A stretch of 46,774 nucleotides of DNA from an uncultured Collinsella sp. (lineage in GTDB: Bacteria > Actinomycetota > Coriobacteriia > Coriobacteriales > Coriobacteriaceae): the NCBI GenBank assembly GCA_949294785.1, contig CASFIQ010000047.1:1-46774 (forward strand). The letters are read 5' to 3'. A program made the translations under genes and the position numbers. Below, piece by piece: positions 9,732-20,353 of the stretch. The notes beneath the pieces are model-generated. The model did no database searches, was not told the origin of the DNA, and saw only the letters and a program-made list of their open reading frames with translations. Numbering within the stretch: position 1 is the stretch's first letter; the number at the start of each line of letters is the position of its first letter.

Positions 9732-10013
9732 TTGTCAGTCGTTAACCCGCATATCGACGATCTTCTGGAGAAGACCGATAACAACCGGTTCCTGCTCGCC
9801 TCCCTCGCTTCGAAGCGCGCCTCGGATATCAACAGCATGCTGCGCGGCCAGCACAACCGCGTGCTCGCCGTGACCGATGTCGACGACATCACCGTGGCTC
9901 TCTCCGGCAAGGACACCATCTCCATGGCCATGGAGGAGATCTACGACGGCGATATCTCCTACAACCATGAGCGCTATGAGAAGGCCCTCGGGCATCGTCC
10001 CCGGGAGCTGTAG
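9732..10013 (+). CDS. rpoZ: RNA polymerase omega subunit
   Basis: Omega helps fold and hold the beta' subunit. The product is 93 residues, starting at TTG 9732, 6 bp after gmk. The NRFLLASLASKRASDINSM region corresponds to the conserved NRFxL..VAxRARQL core of omega, and the C-terminal ISMAMEEIYDGDI matches the family end. No better start is available: the next Met is inside the conserved core. Confidence 0.9.
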   Translation: MSVVNPHIDDLLEKTDNNRFLLASLASKRASDINSMLRGQHNRVLAVTDVDDITVALSGKDTISMAMEEIYDGDISYNHERYEKALGHRPREL

Positions 10014-11261
10014 GTGGCAAGTCGCGTCTGCCTGGTCCATTACCATGAGATCGGGCTGAAGGGCAAGAACCGAGCTCACTTCGAGCGCATCCTCATGGAT
10101 TCCATCAAGGCGGCCCTGGCCGCCTTTTCCGTGTCGTGCTGTACGCGCATATCCGGTCATATCCTGGTCACCTTCTCGGTTGCCGGGGAGGCGGAGCGCG
10201 CGCTCGAGGTGATTCGGCGCGTACCCGGCGTGGCGCGCGTCTCGCTTGCCTATCATACGAACCGCGAGCCGCACGAGTATTGCCAGGCGGCCGTCCGCGC
10301 GCTTGGTTCCTCGGGCGAGTTCTCGACGTTCAAGGTCCATGCTAAGCGCTCGAACACCGATTACGAACTTCATTCGCTCGATATCAACAGACTCGTCGGC
10401 GCGGCCCTGTGCGAGTCGTTCCCAGATAAGCTCGTGCGAATGCGCGATCCCGACCGCACCGTGAACGTGCTCGTGGTGCAGGGGAGCGTGTACGTCTACG
10501 CGAAGAGCATCCGCGGTGTCGGGGGCCTTCCTGTAGGAAGCGCCGGCAAGGTTTGCTGCCTGCTGTCGTCGGGTATCGACTCGCCGGTCGCCACCTGGCT
10601 GCTCGCGCGCCGCGGGGCCGTGTGCGTCCCGGTCCACTTCTCGGGACGGCCGCAGACTGCGGATACGAGCGAATACCTGGTGCAGGATATCATTCGCCAA
10701 CTTGCCCCGGCGATTCAGATCGGGCGCCTCTACGTGGTTCCCTTCGGCGACGCCCAGCGCGAGATTTCGCTCGCGTGCCCCAACAACCTCCGCGTGATCA
10801 TGTATCGTCGCATCATGTACGCGGTCACCGAGCGCATCGCGCGCATCGAGGGTGCGAAGGCTATCGTGACCGGTGAGTCCCTGGGCCAGGTCGCTTCGCA
10901 GACCCTCGAGAACATCATGGCGGTGAACGAGGTCGTAACGCTTCCCGTGTTCCGACCGCTGATCGGCTCGGACAAGCAGGAGATCATCGCGCGCGCGGAG
11001 GAGATCGGCACCTACGACATCAGCTGCGAGACCGCTCCGGACTGCTGCACGCTGTTCATGCCGCGCCGTCCCGAGACGCATGCCAAGCTCGATGACGTCC
11101 ATGCCGCGTGGGAGGCCTTCGATCACGATGCGATGATCGATGCGCTCGTGGAGAACGTCGAGTACATCGATTTCGAGAGCTCGAGCTATCATCGTCCTCG
11201 AAGCCTGCGCGAGGTGCACGACACGCTGTTGCCTCGAATGAAAAGACTGTCCGACCGCTGA
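10014..11261 (+). CDS. thiI: tRNA 4-thiouridine synthase ThiI
   Basis: Transfers sulfur to U8 of tRNA (a near-UV sensor) and in many bacteria also to the thiazole pathway through ThiS. Product 415 residues, GTG start touching the rpoZ stop. Order: N-terminal ferredoxin-like and THUMP domain (to about residue 165), then a PP-loop ATPase with SSGIDSPVA at 185-193. Cys338 and a CC pair at 344-345 near the end of the ATPase domain are candidate sulfur relay residues. There is no rhodanese domain, as in Bacillus-type ThiI, so a partner cysteine desulfurase elsewhere is expected. Confidence 0.95.
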   Translation: MASRVCLVHYHEIGLKGKNRAHFERILMDSIKAALAAFSVSCCTRISGHILVTFSVAGEAERALEVIRRVPGVARVSLAYHTNREPHEYCQAAVRALGSSGEFSTFKVHAKRSNTDYELHSLDINRLVGAALCESFPDKLVRMRDPDRTVNVLVVQGSVYVYAKSIRGVGGLPVGSAGKVCCLLSSGIDSPVATWLLARRGAVCVPVHFSGRPQTADTSEYLVQDIIRQLAPAIQIGRLYVVPFGDAQREISLACPNNLRVIMYRRIMYAVTERIARIEGAKAIVTGESLGQVASQTLENIMAVNEVVTLPVFRPLIGSDKQEIIARAEEIGTYDISCETAPDCCTLFMPRRPETHAKLDDVHAAWEAFDHDAMIDALVENVEYIDFESSSYHRPRSLREVHDTLLPRMKRLSDR

Positions 11262-11291
11262 CCTGCGGGTTTCAGGCATATTTTGTTTCTG

Positions 11292-11319
11292 GTCAGATCT
11301 CTGTCAGAGATTTGTCAGA
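11292..11319 (+). repeat. Three GTCAGA direct repeats at exact 11-bp spacing before comEA
   Basis: GTCAGA begins at 11292, 11303 and 11314, so all three copies fall on the same DNA face. The last copy ends 75 bp before the comEA start. The same element, two copies 11 bp apart, occurs before recA (40229 and 40240). A six-base inverted repeat ATCTCT-GTC-AGAGAT (11297-11311) overlaps the array. Direct repeats with an 11-bp period are typical of OmpR/PhoB-family operators and close to those of LytTR regulators. Operator function is inference. Confidence 0.6.
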
Positions 11320-11354
11320 CGTGCCATCGGTATTTCGATTTCCTTGAGAACAAG

Positions 11355-11389
11355 CCGCCCCTCGATGCCACGATGGCTTTGAGGGGTGG
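11355..11389 (+). promoter_or_regulatory. Hairpin that covers the comEA ribosome-binding site
   Basis: CCGCCCCTC (11355-11363) pairs with GAGGGGTGG (11381-11389) with one G-T pair, and an inner GCCA/TGGC stem extends it. The 3' arm contains GAGGGG, the only good RBS of comEA. No T-run follows, so translation control is more likely than termination. Confidence 0.5.
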
Positions 11390-11394
11390 TTGCT

Positions 11395-12150
11395 ATGGCT
11401 CAATGTGAAGGACCGTCGGTACTGCGACGCTTGCTGCTACGGGTCTCCCAAATCGGTCGTATGAGGACGATCTTGCTCGCGTCGGGTACGGTAGTCATCC
11501 TCGCGAGCCTCGCGATCTCCTGGTCCGCAGGAAGCTCTGTCGGTCGGGCGATTCTTATCAGGCATGGGGAGGGCGCTGCCCTCGAGGATGCAGATGATTC
11601 GGGTGCCACATGGGATGACGGCGATGGGGAGCCTGCGCGCGCGGCCGATTCGCCGAAGGCAGATTCCGATGATCTGGCCGCAGATGTCGTTTCTGACGAC
11701 GGCACCGTCATCATCGATGTAGACGGCGCCGTCATCACACCGGAGGTATACGAGCTTCCCGATGGCAGCCGCGTTCAGGATGCCATCGATGCCGCGGGAG
11801 GTCTCGCGACCGATGCGGATGTGGCGCGCGTCAACCGGGCTGAGCGTCTTATCGACGGGGCGAAGCTCCTGATTCCGCGCGTTGGGGAGCAGGCCGCAGA
11901 CCTTACGGCAGAAGGCCAGATCGGAGTTTCCGATTCCTCGACCGGTGCAATGGGGACGGGGTTGGTGAACATCAACCAGGCGGGTGCGGACGAGCTCGAC
12001 GCGCTGCCCGGGATAGGGCCTGCGACGGCCGAGAAGATCGTCTCCGATCGCGAGCAGAACGGACCGTTTCTCGCGATCGAGGATCTTATGAGGGTGAGCG
12101 GGATCGGCGAGAAGAAGTTCGCGGAGCTCCAAGGTCTCATATGCGTATGA
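11395..12150 (+). CDS. comEA: ComEA: competence DNA receptor with helix-hairpin-helix
   Basis: Membrane-bound double-stranded DNA receptor for natural transformation. Product 251 residues from ATG 11395, 8 bases after GAGGGG; a GTG nine bases earlier would overlap that RBS. Order: short basic cytoplasmic tail, one membrane helix (about residues 25-45), an acidic spacer, an SLBB-like domain (TPEVYELPDGSRVQDAI region, about 115-165), and a C-terminal double helix-hairpin-helix (VNINQAGADELDALPGIG, then DLMRVSGIGEKKFAEL). Overlaps comEC by 10 bp. The upstream GTCAGA array and RBS hairpin suggest tight control. Confidence 0.93.
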   Translation: MAQCEGPSVLRRLLLRVSQIGRMRTILLASGTVVILASLAISWSAGSSVGRAILIRHGEGAALEDADDSGATWDDGDGEPARAADSPKADSDDLAADVVSDDGTVIIDVDGAVITPEVYELPDGSRVQDAIDAAGGLATDADVARVNRAERLIDGAKLLIPRVGEQAADLTAEGQIGVSDSSTGAMGTGLVNINQAGADELDALPGIGPATAEKIVSDREQNGPFLAIEDLMRVSGIGEKKFAELQGLICV

Positions 12151-14528
12151 GAAGCGTCGCACTCCGATTGGGAGCGGAGCTCCCGCCTCGCCCCTATATC
12201 CCGCCGCTCGCAGCGGGGGCTTTGGGCGCGATCATCGCTTCAGCCGCGATGATGGAGTCGGGATGGCACCGCTATCTCGATGAAGGGCCGCAAGCGGCGA
12301 CGTTCGCCCCGATTCCCCTGGCGATCGCGCTCGCGCTCATGTCGGGTAGCGTGCTTCTATGCGTGCGGTTGCTTTCGGCTCGGTCTTCGATGGACGCGCG
12401 TGCCGTGCCGGGAGGACGTGTGCGGGCGCTGCGGACGCTGTCGTGGCTCGCCTTCGGGATCTTGCTGGCGGGCGCCTCGGCGTCGATTGAGCTCGATGCC
12501 CGCTCGCGCTCGCTATCCGATGCCTCATCGTCGTCTTTGTACGGATACTCCTTCCGGGTTGTGGGCGATCCGTCCGATACGAGGTTCGGATTCCGTTCAA
12601 CGGCCTCGATGCGCTCCGATCGCGGTATCGAGGTCGCGTTCGTCGAGGTCTCGAGCGACGTCAGGCTCGAGGCGGGTGAATCGGTTCGGCTTGTGGGCCG
12701 GTTCGAGCGGTTCGAGGCGAGCGATTGGGCCCGGGGATCGTTCATGGGCGGCGCGGTCGGCACCGTGTCGGCGGTGTCGATTACCGAGAGGGCGAGCCCG
12801 GAATATCCGATTACGCGCGCTCGAGACGCGGTCTTGCAGCGTATCGATCCCGGTCGCGACGAGGTGCGGGCCCTTCTGGCGGGGATCGTCTGCGGACGCA
12901 CCACCGAGCTATCGGGAACCGATGCCGAAACTGCGTTCTCCGAAACGGGGACCACGCACCTCATCGCGGTATCCGGAAGCCATCTCGCGCTCGTCTCCGC
13001 GCTGGTGGGGATCGCGCTCGGGCGGGTTCCGGTGAGCGGGATGGCGCGCGCCGTGACCCTTTCGTGCGCCATGGGGGCATATGTCCTTTTCACGGGCGGT
13101 GCCCCGTCGGCGGTCAGGTCGCTGGTGATGGTGACGTGCACGCTCGCTTCCCGCCTAGGGGGCAGAAGACCGCATGGCCTGACCGGACTCTCGATTGCGG
13201 TGATGGCCCTCGTGACCCTAGAACCGGGCGTCGTGTTCGATCTCGGGTTTCAGCTCTCGGCGCTGAGCGTCGCCTCGATTCTTGTGTTCGGCCGCTACCT
13301 CGAGTTCGCCGCGCTCTCATTCGGCGCGCCGCGTGCGCTCGCTGCGGCGCTCTCTTGCACGCTCGCGGCATTGTGGGCGACCATTCCGGTCACACTTCCG
13401 ATTTTCGGCGAGCTCTCGCTTATCTCGCCTGTTGCCAATCTCGTTCTGGGGCCCGTTATGAGCGCGCTGTTGGTGGCGGGCATCTTGGCCGTTCCCATGG
13501 CGACGATCTTCCCGAGCCTGGAGTTCCTGCTTTCCCCGCTCGATGCCCTCGCGCGCATCTCGATCTTCCTTGCGGACGCCTTCGCGGCAGTCCCTTTCGC
13601 CTCCATTGCCGTGGATGCTTCCGATGGAGCGCCCCTGATCTATCTGTTGGCCGCTCTATCGGCCGTCATCGTGTATCGGATTTGGAAGATGCCCGCGCGA
13701 CGATCGGTCGTCGCGCTAACGGGTGCGGTCGCCCTTATCGTCGTGTCGAACCATATCTACTGGCATCGGTTCGCCCCGCCGGAGCTGATCGTACTCGATG
13801 TGGGACAGGGCGACTCGATCCTGATTCGCGATGGCGCTGAGCGGCTGCTGGTCGACTGCGGGGTCGATGGGTCGTGCGCGCGGGCCCTGGCGCGCAACCA
13901 CGTAGGCGCGTTGGACGCGATCGTGATCACGCACTGGGACGCAGACCATTGGGGCGGGCTGCCCGAGGTGCTCGATCAGGTGCCCGTTGAGCGCATCGTC
14001 GTTCCGCGCGGTGCCGCGGACAAGGTGCCGCGGGAAGCGCGCTCTCTCGATCTTCCGGACATCATCGAAGTCGATTGCGGGGATATGTTGCAGACAGGAT
14101 CGTTCGCCTGCGAGGTCGTCTGGCCGCGGGAAGCGGTCGTCGAGTCGGGAAACAGCGAGTCTCTGGTGCTCGATGTCGCCTATGCCGGGGGCGCGAGCGG
14201 GCTCTCGGTGCTGCTCACCGGTGACACCGAGGCAGATCAAGCGGAGCGATACCTTGATGCGGTGGGCGATACCGATGTGCTGAAGCTCGGTCATCATGGT
14301 TCCGCGGCGTCGTTGGACGAGAAGATGATGTCGGCGCTCGATCCCGCGGTATGCATCGCGAGCGCGGGGGAGGGGAACCGATACGGGCATCCCGCGCCCA
14401 GTATCATCGAGATCGTCGAGGATTTCGGTGCCCGCTTCCTCTGCACGATCGATGCCGGGGACGTCTCCATCGCCCCGGCACAAGGCGGACTCAAGATCGC
14501 GACGCAGCATCATCTGGAGGTAGAATAG
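12141..14528 (+). CDS. comEC: ComEC: DNA-uptake channel with metallo-beta-lactamase domain
   Basis: Forms the inner-membrane channel that imports one DNA strand during transformation; the beta-lactamase-like domain is thought to degrade the other. Product 795 residues, full length for the family. Order: two to three N-terminal membrane helices, an OB-like periplasmic section, the Competence domain with many helices (about residues 235-540, including HLIAVSGSHLALVSAL), and a C-terminal metallo-hydrolase with VITHWDADHWGG and LKLGHHGSAAS metal motifs. Trp replaces the usual Pro/Thr in the THxDADH block; the metal ligands are kept. Starts inside comEA's end. Confidence 0.95.
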   Translation: MRMRSVALRLGAELPPRPYIPPLAAGALGAIIASAAMMESGWHRYLDEGPQAATFAPIPLAIALALMSGSVLLCVRLLSARSSMDARAVPGGRVRALRTLSWLAFGILLAGASASIELDARSRSLSDASSSSLYGYSFRVVGDPSDTRFGFRSTASMRSDRGIEVAFVEVSSDVRLEAGESVRLVGRFERFEASDWARGSFMGGAVGTVSAVSITERASPEYPITRARDAVLQRIDPGRDEVRALLAGIVCGRTTELSGTDAETAFSETGTTHLIAVSGSHLALVSALVGIALGRVPVSGMARAVTLSCAMGAYVLFTGGAPSAVRSLVMVTCTLASRLGGRRPHGLTGLSIAVMALVTLEPGVVFDLGFQLSALSVASILVFGRYLEFAALSFGAPRALAAALSCTLAALWATIPVTLPIFGELSLISPVANLVLGPVMSALLVAGILAVPMATIFPSLEFLLSPLDALARISIFLADAFAAVPFASIAVDASDGAPLIYLLAALSAVIVYRIWKMPARRSVVALTGAVALIVVSNHIYWHRFAPPELIVLDVGQGDSILIRDGAERLLVDCGVDGSCARALARNHVGALDAIVITHWDADHWGGLPEVLDQVPVERIVVPRGAADKVPREARSLDLPDIIEVDCGDMLQTGSFACEVVWPREAVVESGNSESLVLDVAYAGGASGLSVLLTGDTEADQAERYLDAVGDTDVLKLGHHGSAASLDEKMMSALDPAVCIASAGEGNRYGHPAPSIIEIVEDFGARFLCTIDAGDVSIAPAQGGLKIATQHHLEVE

Positions 14529-14593
14529 CCAGGCGTACGTTGTGCCCTCAGGCGGTCTCGGCGAGGGTGCGGATGAGGTTGAAAGGTGACCAT

Positions 14594-15559
14594 ATGGCTG
14601 AGTCCGAGCTGCTCAGGGCATATCTCGCGGTCGGCCCCGACGAGGTTAAGCGCGATACGTCCGTCTCGCGCCTCAAGCGGCGTCTCGAGGATTCCGGCAT
14701 GGCCGACTTCAACCTCGATGAGCGCGATCTTGGCGAAGACCAAGATGTCGAGGGGCTCGTCTCCTCGCTCAACATGTACCCCATGGGGGCGGAGTTCCGC
14801 CTCGTGATCCTTCATGCGGCCGACAAGGCGCCCGAGCCCGTTCGAAGCGCATTGATCGACTACCTTGGGAACCCTTCTCCCACGACGGTGCTCCTGCTCA
14901 CCGCGAAGTCGCTTGCGCGCAACACGAAGCTATACAAGGCGGTCGACGGTCAGGGCGCGCGCGCCATTATCGACTGCGGTGCGAAGAAGGGGAGGGACCT
15001 TCCCCTCTTGGTTCAGGGGATGGCTCGGCGTCACGGCAAGGAGCTGTCGCTCTCCGCTGCCGAAGAGCTTGTCTCTCGCGCCGGGGAGCAGACGCGCATG
15101 CTGGATAACGAGCTCAAGAAGCTTGCGAGCATGGTGGAGGGCCCCGCGATCGCCCGTGAGGACGTCGAGGCCCATGTCGCACGCACCGCCGAGGTCAAGC
15201 CCTGGGATTTCCTCAACGCGGTCTCCGCGCGCGACCTGCCGCGCGCGCTTGAGCTCTATCGCCTGCAGCCCCCTCGAAGCGAGATGCGCCTCTTCTCGCT
15301 GCTGCTCTCGCGCATCCGCGAGCTCATCTGCGCGAAGGCGCTCGATGCCCGGGGACGGGGCCGCGATCTCGCCGAGGTGCTTGGCATGCAGGGCTGGCAG
15401 GTGCGCAACCACATGCGGTGGTCGCGTGCCTTCACGGGCGACGAGCTCGTCTCGTTCCTCAGCGAGGCCGTTGAGGTCGAGCAGGCGCTCAAGGGCTCGC
15501 GCGATGGTGCCGGCGCGTTCGTCATGTGGGTGTCCCACATCGCCGGAAAGCGCCCTTGA
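14594..15559 (+). CDS. holA: DNA polymerase III delta subunit
   Basis: The wrench of the clamp loader that opens the beta ring. Product 321 residues from ATG 14594, after GAAAGGTG; a far longer in-frame extension would overlap comEC and is rejected. The N-terminal domain has the weak AAA+ fold without a working P-loop, with YLAVGPDEV and the long helical C-terminal collar (ARTAEVKPWDFLNAVSARDLPRAL-like region) typical of HolA. It follows comEC closely, an order seen in many Gram-positives. rpsT comes next in this and many genomes. Confidence 0.93.
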   Translation: MAESELLRAYLAVGPDEVKRDTSVSRLKRRLEDSGMADFNLDERDLGEDQDVEGLVSSLNMYPMGAEFRLVILHAADKAPEPVRSALIDYLGNPSPTTVLLLTAKSLARNTKLYKAVDGQGARAIIDCGAKKGRDLPLLVQGMARRHGKELSLSAAEELVSRAGEQTRMLDNELKKLASMVEGPAIAREDVEAHVARTAEVKPWDFLNAVSARDLPRALELYRLQPPRSEMRLFSLLLSRIRELICAKALDARGRGRDLAEVLGMQGWQVRNHMRWSRAFTGDELVSFLSEAVEVEQALKGSRDGAGAFVMWVSHIAGKRP

Positions 15560-15695
15560 ACGCTTAAATGTGCAGGATTTGCGCGACGTTCTTGAACCTG
15601 GGCAGCCTGTATGATATTGTTCTCGCTTGTGACCTCAACCGTGTCTCAGAGGCCGGATACAAGCTTAACGGGTTGATCGAAAGGAACTCAGTACA

Positions 15696-15959
15696 GTGGC
15701 AAACATCAAGTCTCAGAAGAAGCGCATCCGCACCAACGAGGCGGCCCGTCTGCGCAACCGCGCGGCGAAGTCCGAGCTGAAGACGCTCGTCAAGCATGTC
15801 CGCGTTGCGGTTGAGGAGGGCGACGCCGAGGCCGCCAAGGCTGCCGCCGGCCGCGCCATCAAGCGTCTGGATCAGGCTGCCGCCAAGGGCATCATCCACA
15901 AGAACCAGGCCGCCAACCGCAAGTCCGGCGTCCAGAAGCTTGTGAACTCCATCGCCTAG
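15696..15959 (+). CDS. rpsT: 30S ribosomal protein S20
   Basis: Binds 16S rRNA early in 30S assembly. Product 87 residues, GTG start, with GAAAGGAACTC upstream. It is Lys/Arg/Ala-rich; [15 protein letters not shown] at the N-terminus and the helical [11 protein letters not shown] and [13 protein letters not shown] motifs are diagnostic. Monocistronic by layout: the gap to holA is 136 bp and a strong hairpin follows. Confidence 0.97.
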   Translation: MANIKSQKKRIRTNEAARLRNRAAKSELKTLVKHVRVAVEEGDAEAAKAAAGRAIKRLDQAAAKGIIHKNQAANRKSGVQKLVNSIA

Positions 15960-15982
15960 CGCGGGAGCATATCGCATTGCCA

Positions 15983-16009
15983 GGGGCCGTCCGCGAGGGC
16001 GGCCCCTTT
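15983..16009 (+). terminator. Rho-independent terminator of rpsT
   Basis: A 10-bp stem GGGGCCGTCC/GGGCGGCCCC with one T-G pair and a GCGA loop, then TTTC. It begins 24 bp after the rpsT stop. Confidence 0.8.
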
Positions 16010-16081
16010 CGTACCTCAGGCCCGTGACCGTCCATCCCGCGCGGACCCTCTTATACCGCGCCCGGTCCGATGCGTTTCGGA

Positions 16082-16087
16082 TACAAT
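16082..16087 (+). promoter_or_regulatory. -10 element giving a probable leaderless lepA mRNA
   Basis: TACAAT lies six bases before the lepA ATG, so transcription would start at or next to the A of the start codon. No Shine-Dalgarno sequence lies before the ATG. No clear -35 is seen. Confidence 0.45.
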
Positions 16088-16093
16088 ACCGCT

Positions 16094-17902
<1,809 letters not shown>

Positions 17903-17913
17903 GGGCGCTGCCT

Positions 17914-18957
17914 ATGGACCAGACCCTTGCGGCGCGCGTCCTTCGGGCGCGCTACGAGCGCATGCCGTTCCTCCTCGCGCCCATGGCGGGCGTTACGGAC
18001 GCGGCCTATCGCATCATGTGCCGCCGACGCGGCGCCGAGAGCGCTTTTTCCGAGATGGTGAGCGTCGCCGGTCTCGCATATGCCAGCAACAAGACCTGGA
18101 GGCTCGTGCTTCCCGCCGATGAGGAGCTCGAGATTTGCGTACAGCTCTTCGGCTCGAAACCCGAGCAGTTCGCACATGCCGTCTCCGCGGTGCAGGAGCG
18201 CGTGGGCGAGCGTCTTACGTGCATCGACATCAACATGGCGTGCCCCGCGCGCAAGGTGGTGACCAAGGGGGAGGGCTCCGCGCTCATGGAGAACCCCGAC
18301 CTCGCGGCGTCGATCGTTCGGGCGGCGGTCGCGGAGGCGGCCGTTCCCGTGACGGTGAAGATCCGGCGCGGGTTCGCGGCAGGCTCCCGTACCGCCCCCG
18401 GGTTCGCTCGCATTCTCGAGGATGCGGGGGCCGCTGCGATTGCGGTCCACGGGCGTACGGCGAAGCAGCTCTATCAAGGGCAGGCGGATTGGTCCGTCAT
18501 CGATGAGGTCGCCCGCTCCGTCTCGGTGCCGGTGATTGGATCCGGTGACGTGTTCTCGGCCGGGGATGCCGCCCGCATGCTCGGTGCAACTGCCGCGTCC
18601 GCGGTGTTCGTAGCGCGCGGCACCTATGGGAACCCCTGGGTTCTCGGCGATGCGCGCGCGTTGGCGCTCGAGGGCATACCGGTGCCCGTGCACGGGTGGC
18701 AGGAGCGGCTCGCGGCGCTTCGCGAGCACCTCGGGCTCGTCCATGAGCTCCTGCCGTTCATGGCACGGGCCCGCACCTTCACCACCTGGTACCTGAAAGG
18801 CATGTCCCATGCCGCCTACTGGCGCGGCCGTGCCGTTCGCGCAACGGCATATGAGGACTTCCTAGCGCTCGTCGATGCGATCGAGGACGATATGCGTTCC
18901 TGCGATGCGGCGCTCGCCGCCGGCGCATCGCTTCCCGAGCCGCCCGGGAGGGCGTGA
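17914..18957 (+). CDS. dusB: tRNA-dihydrouridine synthase
   Basis: FMN enzyme that reduces uridines in the tRNA D-loop. Product 347 residues from ATG 17914, 11 bp after lepA. Motifs: FLLAPMAGVTDAAYR near residues 24-38 (FMN and substrate), ELEICVQLFGSKPE, IDINMACPARKVVTKGEG with the catalytic Cys, VKIRRGF, AIAVHGRTAKQLYQG, and VIGSGDVFSA. This fits the DusB-type subgroup found in most Gram-positives; the exact target uridine cannot be read from the sequence. Confidence 0.93.
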   Translation: MDQTLAARVLRARYERMPFLLAPMAGVTDAAYRIMCRRRGAESAFSEMVSVAGLAYASNKTWRLVLPADEELEICVQLFGSKPEQFAHAVSAVQERVGERLTCIDINMACPARKVVTKGEGSALMENPDLAASIVRAAVAEAAVPVTVKIRRGFAAGSRTAPGFARILEDAGAAAIAVHGRTAKQLYQGQADWSVIDEVARSVSVPVIGSGDVFSAGDAARMLGATAASAVFVARGTYGNPWVLGDARALALEGIPVPVHGWQERLAALREHLGLVHELLPFMARARTFTTWYLKGMSHAAYWRGRAVRATAYEDFLALVDAIEDDMRSCDAALAAGASLPEPPGRA

Positions 18958-18960
18958 TCC

Positions 18961-20163
18961 ATGTCCGGTCCCGCCGCCCTGTACGTCCACGTCCCCTTCT
19001 GCCATGCGCGGTGCCGGTACTGCGACTTCCATTCGCATGCCCGCTCTGCAGCCGCGCTGCGGACCCTTGGTCCCGCGTTCGTGGAGTCCCTGATCGCACG
19101 GATCGAGGCGCTCGGTCGCGCTCGCGCGCTCACGGACCTGAGGACCGCCTACATCGGCGGGGGTACGCCTTCCGTTCTGGGGGTCCGTCTAGCGGATATC
19201 GTGCGGACGATCCGATCCTACGCCGATATCGAGGAGCTCACCTGCGAGGCGAATCCCGAATCCTTCACCGATGACCTCGCGGCGGCCATCGCGAAGGCCG
19301 GTGCGACCCGTGTCTCGCTCGGCGTCCAGTCCTTCGACGACGGGGAGCTTCGGGCGATCGGAAGGCTTCATGATGCGGATGCGGCCCGGGCGGCGATTCG
19401 CATTGCGCGGCGCCACGGTTTGCGCACCTCGATCGATCTCATGTGCGGGCTTCCCGGGCAGACCGACCGTTCCTGGGACCGGACGCTTGCCGAGGCGGTA
19501 CGGTCGGCTGCGGGGCATGTATCGGTCTACCCGCTGGTGATCGAGGATGGCACGCCGCTCGCCGGCATGGTGGATGCAGGGCTTCTCGATGTGCCCGACG
19601 AGGATTTTCAGCCGGATGCCATGGCGCGCGCGCGATACGTCCTCGGGAGCGCCGGGCTCGAGCCGTACGAGGTCGCAAGTTATGCCGCGACCGACGAGCA
19701 GTGTCTTCACAACATCGCGTATTGGACCGGCGTTCCCTACCTCGGGATCGGCCCTTCGGCGGCGAGCATGCTCGATCGCGCCTCCGCCGATGCCGTGCGC
19801 GCGGCCGTCGACATCCCGTCGCTTGAGGAGGGGTCGTATCGGATCCGCTTTGTCGAGGACGAGTGCGGCGACGTCTCCCCATGGCGCGACATCGAGTATC
19901 TGTCCGGGCGCGAGGCGGCGGCGGAGGACCTCATGCTCGGAATGCGCCTCACCCATGGCTTGGATTCACGGCGTCTCCGGTCGCTTGGCGCCATGGTGGG
20001 GGAGGCGCGCCTCGCTCGCGCCCAGGCCCGCGCCGAGAGAGCGGGCCTCGCGCGATGGGTGACGGGGTCCGCGGGTGAGCGTCGGTTCGCCCCGACGGAG
20101 CGCGGATGGCTGCTCGGAAACGAGCTCTTCGGCATCTTCTGGGAGCTTGCCTCGGACGATTAG
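18961..20163 (+). CDS. hemW: HemW-like radical SAM protein (heme chaperone family)
   Basis: Radical SAM protein of the HemN/HemW family, related to coproporphyrinogen dehydrogenase but linked to heme delivery. Product 400 residues, 3 bp after dusB. YVHVPFCHARCRYCDF carries the [4Fe-4S] cysteines at 14, 18 and 21, followed by the HemW-type Phe in place of HemN's extra Cys spacing. AYIGGGTPSVL near residue 62 and RVSLGVQSFDDGELRAIGR near 118 are SAM-barrel motifs; the C-terminal HemN domain is present. hemW commonly precedes hrcA-dnaJ; here hrcA is missing and dnaJ follows. Confidence 0.9.
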   Translation: MSGPAALYVHVPFCHARCRYCDFHSHARSAAALRTLGPAFVESLIARIEALGRARALTDLRTAYIGGGTPSVLGVRLADIVRTIRSYADIEELTCEANPESFTDDLAAAIAKAGATRVSLGVQSFDDGELRAIGRLHDADAARAAIRIARRHGLRTSIDLMCGLPGQTDRSWDRTLAEAVRSAAGHVSVYPLVIEDGTPLAGMVDAGLLDVPDEDFQPDAMARARYVLGSAGLEPYEVASYAATDEQCLHNIAYWTGVPYLGIGPSAASMLDRASADAVRAAVDIPSLEEGSYRIRFVEDECGDVSPWRDIEYLSGREAAAEDLMLGMRLTHGLDSRRLRSLGAMVGEARLARAQARAERAGLARWVTGSAGERRFAPTERGWLLGNELFGIFWELASDD

Positions 20164-20305
20164 CGGGCTGTTCGCGATCGCGACCGTTGAGTCGGGCTCT
20201 CACCGGGTCGTTATGCGGGGGGTTTCGGCGTCGATGCACCGCCGGGGGCGTATGCGCTTCTTGCATGGTCGACCCGCGGGAGGTTTGGGAGGCGGCTTCA
20301 TCGGA

Positions 20306-20311
20306 TACAAT
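20306..20311 (+). promoter_or_regulatory. Possible -10 element for the dnaJ pair
   Basis: TACAAT within GGATACAATA, 43 bp before dnaJ, nearly the same as the sequence before lepA (GGATACAATA). The -35 is weak. No CIRCE inverted repeat is seen here. Confidence 0.35.
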
Positions 20312-20353
20312 AACAACCTGTGATTCGAACGTTCCCGGGAGGTTTCCCGCCAT

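Noticed and set aside
9735-11279. 514-codon open frame on the - strand opposite rpoZ and thiI
   Set aside because: Overlaps two certain genes and has no domain motif; a shadow of high-GC coding.
11297-11311. ATCTCT-GTC-AGAGAT inverted repeat as a thiI terminator
   Set aside because: Only six base pairs, a 3-nt loop and no T-run; it is better explained as part of the GTCAGA array.
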